Source: Candidatus Microthrix parvicella Bio17-1 (GTDB taxonomy: Bacteria > Actinomycetota > Acidimicrobiia > Acidimicrobiales > Microtrichaceae). From it: a stretch of 64,000 bases of DNA. A program made the translations under genes and the position numbers. Shown here one piece after another: positions 60,516-64,000 of the stretch. The notes beneath the pieces were generated by a model. That model was not told the origin of the DNA. It was given only the letters and a program-made list of their open reading frames with translations, and did not search any database. The stretch spans positions 983,675-1,047,674 of the forward strand of contig NZ_AMPG01000002.1 of the NCBI RefSeq assembly GCF_000299415.1. The letters are read 5' to 3'. The first letter of the stretch is position 1; every line of letters starts with the position of its first letter.

Positions 60516-62012
60516 ATGGTGGGGTGTGACGCGACGTTCCGCTCCGAAGCAGACCGGTGGTTCACAAGCGCTGTCGAGGCCGAGGACACGCGCGACCGCA
60601 CAGCCGCCCGCCTTCACGCACAACGGGCGGTGCACAGCGATCCGCAACACACCGGCGCCCTTGCCCTGCTTGGACTGTGCCAGATTCGCGACGGTGATCG
60701 TCACTCGGGACGTGTCAGCCAGCACCTGGCCGCCCAGCTCGCTCCGGACGACCCGAACGTTCTGCACTTCGTCGGCGTCGGCAGCTGGGAGTGCGAGGAC
60801 GGCCACCAAGCCATCGAGACCCTGTCGCGAGCGGTCGAGCTGGAGTCGCCCCACCCGAGCAGCGTGCCGGTGCTGGCCCAAATCCTCGAGCTGTCCAACC
60901 GCACCGCCGAGGCGCAGACCCTGCTCGACCGTTTCGCGGTGTCCGACCCGGCGTCGCAGCTGTTGCGGGCCCGCCTCCTCCGGCGCTCGGGCGCCTGCGG
61001 CGAGGCCCTCGAGGTGTTGGACCGGATCGACCCGAGCGCCGAAGGTGCCGACCCGAGGCTGATCCACGCCGAGCGGGCACGGTGCTTCGACTTGGGCGAC
61101 CATGCTGAGGAGGCCTGGGAGCAGGTCACGTTCGCCAACGAGATCGCCGCACAACGCAGTCACCACTCGCCGATCAGCCCATGGTTCGACCGGCTGTCCA
61201 CCGTGCAACGCCGGCGAGGTCCGCGGCGTGGCTCAGCAGCGACCGACGCCGAGCCACTTGAGGCAGGTTCGTGGGCAGGCCCGACGGCCTTCGTCGTCGG
61301 CTTTCCCCGCTCGGGCACCACGCTGATCGAGAGTCTGCTGACGTCCGCTCCCGGGGTCACTTCGACTCGCGAGGTTGAGGCGATCGGACAGGCGGTGGCC
61401 CAGGTGTGCGCAGCGACCGGTCGGGGATACCTGCAGCTGCTGAGCGCGACGCAACCTTCTGACCCCGAGGCGATTCGTACCGCTTACCAGCGGGTGATCG
61501 ACGCGCAGCTTGTCGATCGCTCATCGCTGGTCATCGACAAGCTGCCGCTCAACGTGATGTACCTCGGGGTGATCGAGCTGGCATTTCCCGACACGGCGGT
61601 GATCGTCGCCCGACGGCACCCTGCCGACGCGGTGCTCAGCGCCTATGTCGAGCAGTTCGCTGACAACCCTGGCACGGCGCAGCTCAACTCGCTCGACGGC
61701 GCTGCCCAGCTCTACAACAGCGTTATCGGCCTCTGGGAGGCCGTTCGGGACGTCACCACCCTCCGTTGGATCGAGGTGGACTACGAGCAACTCGTCACCA
61801 GCCCGGAGTCCGAAACCACCAAAATATCGAACTTCCTCGGCCTTGGGTTGGATCCGACCGCCCTGCTCTCCACCCGCGCTACATCAGCCCGTATCAACAC
61901 CCCCAGCTACACCCACGCCAGCGAACCGGCGCACCTGCGCTCGGTTGGCCGTTGGCGGCGCTACCGCCAACAGTTGGCTCCGGTGCTCGGCACGCTCGGC
62001 ATCACACCCTGA
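60516..62012 (+). CDS. TPR-repeat sulfotransferase
   Basis: The 498-residue protein has an N-terminal helical repeat region (about residues 10-230) with TPR-like units such as ALALLGLCQIRDGDRHSGRV. A sulfotransferase domain follows, with the 5'-phosphosulfate loop AFVVGFPRSGTTLIESLL and the 3'-phosphate site VARRHPADAVLSAYVEQF. TPR-sulfotransferases transfer sulfate from PAPS to protein or glycan hydroxyls. The ATG at 60516 has GGGAGG six bases upstream. Divergent from the precursor gene, it could sulfate the hydroxylated product (inference) or a surface glycan. Confidence 0.83.
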   Translation: MVGCDATFRSEADRWFTSAVEAEDTRDRTAARLHAQRAVHSDPQHTGALALLGLCQIRDGDRHSGRVSQHLAAQLAPDDPNVLHFVGVGSWECEDGHQAIETLSRAVELESPHPSSVPVLAQILELSNRTAEAQTLLDRFAVSDPASQLLRARLLRRSGACGEALEVLDRIDPSAEGADPRLIHAERARCFDLGDHAEEAWEQVTFANEIAAQRSHHSPISPWFDRLSTVQRRRGPRRGSAATDAEPLEAGSWAGPTAFVVGFPRSGTTLIESLLTSAPGVTSTREVEAIGQAVAQVCAATGRGYLQLLSATQPSDPEAIRTAYQRVIDAQLVDRSSLVIDKLPLNVMYLGVIELAFPDTAVIVARRHPADAVLSAYVEQFADNPGTAQLNSLDGAAQLYNSVIGLWEAVRDVTTLRWIEVDYEQLVTSPESETTKISNFLGLGLDPTALLSTRATSARINTPSYTHASEPAHLRSVGRWRRYRQQLAPVLGTLGITP

Positions 62013-62991
62013 CCTTCGGCGCCAAACGGGCCAGCGCGTCACCGCAGGCCTCGCTCAGCCGTCGGCTTGTCTCCCGGTTCACGTGGAAGACGTCAGAGAA
62101 ATCGTCGTCGTCGTTCGCCAGCGGCCGAAAGTCCACTACTTCGAACGACTGGTCGGTAGCGGCCTCAATCAACTCGTCGGCGCCAGGGTAGGCCTCCGGC
62201 CCGCCGAGCGACGTCGACGGGCTGGCAGATAGACGAAGCGGCGGGATTACTGCGATCGGATGGATCCCATCACAACGAAGCTCATCGAGGAAACGCAGAT
62301 ACGGGTCGACGTCCGGTGGAGTATGCGGATCAAACCCGATGTACTCGTACCAATCGTTGGGCAGCATCCGAAGCCCGTCGGCGAGCGGTACGTCCAAGAA
62401 CGCCTCCAAGAAGCCGTCGGGCCGGTGTCGCTGCATTAACGCCAGGTGCTGCCCATTTGTGGTCTTATGCGAGTGGGGTTCGGGCTCGCCTCGCCGATTC
62501 AGCGCACCGATCAACTCTCGTCGCCAACGCCACAGGGCGAGGGGGTACGCGCTCGACGGAGGTTCGTAGGCGGCCTCAAGAGCGGTCACATCACGAATGA
62601 CCGAGTTGGCGTAACGCCCAGGAGGAAGAAACATCATGGGCTGGGCACCGACGAGCACTACCTCGGGAGCGACCTCGCGTTTCCACATCTCACGCCACCT
62701 GCGCAGGACGGGAACCGTCGCGCCAATCAGGCAGGCGTTGAATACCCGGCCGGTCACCCCGCGACTTGAGATGGCGGCTGGGTCAAGGCAGGTACCGCTG
62801 GGTGACGCGCCGACGATCAGCACTCGGGGACTGTGGCCGCTGCGACGCAGCTCCCGCAGGCGTCCCAGCTTGAACGCGGCTTCGGTTTCGCCGGGCGGCA
62901 AGGCCGGCAACAACCTCGGCCCCAGGCGGTCGGCGGCCAGCTCGGCCGCCATTGCCACAGCCACCGCCGCACCCACATTCCTGAGTTGCAT
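62002..62991 (-). CDS. Membrane-anchored SGNH-like protein
   Basis: The protein is about 329 residues. An N-terminal hydrophobic segment (VGAAVAVAMAAELAA) is followed by a domain with RVLIVGASPSGTCLDP, where a GxS-type serine could be the nucleophile, and FSDVFHVNRETSRRLSE near the C-terminus, a D-x-x-H-like acid/histidine pair. This layout resembles DltD/AlgX-type SGNH proteins that move acyl groups to surface polymers. The catalytic assignment is tentative. The gene overlaps the end of the convergent sulfotransferase gene by 11 bases. ATG 62991 is used; a TTG at 63018 is also possible. Confidence 0.5.
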   Translation of the reverse strand: MQLRNVGAAVAVAMAAELAADRLGPRLLPALPPGETEAAFKLGRLRELRRSGHSPRVLIVGASPSGTCLDPAAISSRGVTGRVFNACLIGATVPVLRRWREMWKREVAPEVVLVGAQPMMFLPPGRYANSVIRDVTALEAAYEPPSSAYPLALWRWRRELIGALNRRGEPEPHSHKTTNGQHLALMQRHRPDGFLEAFLDVPLADGLRMLPNDWYEYIGFDPHTPPDVDPYLRFLDELRCDGIHPIAVIPPLRLSASPSTSLGGPEAYPGADELIEAATDQSFEVVDFRPLANDDDDFSDVFHVNRETSRRLSEACGDALARLAPKVRV

Positions 62992-63182
62992 CGTTCGCAG
63001 CGTAGCGAGCTGTCCCAAGTGGAACGTCCGTCGTCACACGTGGATCAAACCGGACGCATCGGCTCCGACGACCCCCACGGGGCTCTCCGCCCGTCGGTTC
63101 ACCTCGACACCCGCATCCTGCACGGATGAACGACGACATGGCGGGGCATGCGGTCGCTAACGTCGGGGCAGGGGGAAGCGAC

Positions 63183-64000
63183 ATGAGCAAGCACAACGAG
63201 CGGGTCTTCGTGATCGGCGTCGGGATGACCAAGTTTGAGAAGCCCGGAGCCCGCGAGGGCTGGGACTACCCGCAGATGGTGAAGGAGTCGGGAACCGAAG
63301 CGCTTGAGGACGCGGGCGTCGGCTACGACCGGGTCGAGCAGGTGCACGCCGGCTACGTGTACGGCGACTCCACCTGCGGTGAACGGGCCGTCTACGAGCT
63401 GGGCATGACCGGCATCCCAATCACCAACGTCAACAACAACTGCTCCACCGGGTCGACCGCCCTGTATCTGAGCGCCGAAGCGATCCGCGGCGGTCGTGCC
63501 GACTGCGTGATGGCGGTGGGCTTCGAGAAGATGGAGAAGGGCTCGTTGGCGATCGGCGCGGAGGACCGCGAGCAGCCGCTGATGAAGCACATGATGGCCC
63601 TCGGCGAACTGTACGAGTTCGCCATGCCGCCGGCGCCCTACATGTTCGGCGCTGCCGGTCGCGAGCACATGGAGAAGTACGGCTCGACACCGGAGCACTT
63701 CGCCAAGATCGGCGAGAAGAACCATCGACACTCGGCCAACAACCCCTACGCCCAGTTCCAGGACGTCTACACGCTCCAGGAGATCCTCGACGCCAAGATG
63801 GTGTACCCGCCGCTCACCCGGCTGCAGTGCTCCCCCACCTCCGATGGCTCCGGCGCTGCGGTGCTCGCCAGCGAGGAGGTCGTCGACGTCAACGGCCTGG
63901 CCGACCAGGCGGTCGAGATCGTCGGGCAGACCATCGTCACCGACCTGGCCAGCACGTTCGAAGCCGGCACCGCGGCTGCCCTCGTCGGCTACGACATGAC
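63183..64000 (+). CDS. Thiolase family protein (SCP-2/lipid-transfer type), 3' end outside window
   Basis: An ATG at 63183 with a GGGGGAAG ribosome site opens a frame of 272 codons running past the window edge. [15 protein letters not shown] is the thiolase N-terminal strand, and [20 protein letters not shown] holds the acyl-binding catalytic cysteine. Later comes [16 protein letters not shown]. The sequence fits SCP2-type thiolases (acetyl-CoA acetyltransferase, lipid-transfer group), which act in fatty acid or sterol side-chain degradation. The C-terminal His/Cys motifs are not in view. It is ordinary metabolism unrelated to the modules. Confidence 0.85.
   Translation, partial: MSKHNERVFVIGVGMTKFEKPGAREGWDYPQMVKESGTEALEDAGVGYDRVEQVHAGYVYGDSTCGERAVYELGMTGIPITNVNNNCSTGSTALYLSAEAIRGGRADCVMAVGFEKMEKGSLAIGAEDREQPLMKHMMALGELYEFAMPPAPYMFGAAGREHMEKYGSTPEHFAKIGEKNHRHSANNPYAQFQDVYTLQEILDAKMVYPPLTRLQCSPTSDGSGAAVLASEEVVDVNGLADQAVEIVGQTIVTDLASTFEAGTAAALVGYDM

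Overview
The window looks like chromosomal DNA of a high-GC actinobacterium. The evidence is strong G/C bias at third codon positions, GTG and TTG starts, several genes with a TANNNT -10 box six or seven bases before the start codon (leaderless transcription), a LAXTG-type sortase substrate, and actinobacterial exopolysaccharide gene types (DUF4012, BY-kinase, sugar transferase). A member of Acidimicrobiia such as the filamentous 'Candidatus Microthrix' group would fit, but the species is an inference and was not tested.

Left part (1 to 35.9 kb): an exopolysaccharide or surface-glycan locus. After IS remnants at 0-1.9 kb come a LAXTG-anchored surface protein, an NAD-dependent epimerase, a DUF4012 membrane protein, a low-molecular-weight tyrosine phosphatase, and an acyltransferase-3/SGNH O-acylase whose 5' end is cut off by an IS110 element. 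A translationally coupled minus-strand run follows: initiating sugar transferase, GT4, polysaccharide deacetylase, Wzz/BY-kinase, polymerase-like membrane protein, two more GT4s, an ATP-grasp protein and a GNAT. Then come an ABC flippase-like exporter, a GT4-FkbM fusion, an FkbM methyltransferase, another methyltransferase, an asparagine synthase-like amidotransferase, further GT4s, a second deacetylase and a second GNAT.

Right part (35.9 to 62 kb): the most unusual region. Three neighbouring modules combine the same parts: a secreted candidate substrate with a twin-arginine-like signal (38.5, 50.0-51.1 and 59.7-60.4 kb), an HprK-like P-loop kinase, a PqqD-like domain, JmjC/cupin and prolyl-4-hydroxylase-type 2OG-Fe(II) oxygenases, and accessory redox (MauE plus thioredoxin) or TPR-sulfotransferase genes. 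Most catalytic families occur together with a divergent paralogue that has lost its catalytic residues: PqqD fused to a kinase lacking the Walker A lysine, JmjC lacking the metal histidines, and P4H lacking HxD and the distal His. I infer a protein-modification and export system (hydroxylation, possibly followed by phosphorylation or sulfation) built from active/inactive enzyme pairs. Module 1 (35.9-44.2 kb) appears intact. Module 2 (44.3-51.1 kb) has its kinase split by an IS21 element with a TTGAG target duplication. Module 3 (51.9-62 kb) has its P4H gene split by an ISNCY/IS1182-like element with a TACCTA duplication, and its PqqD/pseudo-kinase fusion is interrupted by an in-frame TGA.

The window ends with an SGNH-like membrane-anchored protein and the 5' part of a thiolase/SCP-2-type gene. 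No tRNA, rRNA or CRISPR array was seen. All homology statements rest on motif reading by eye; no database search was run.
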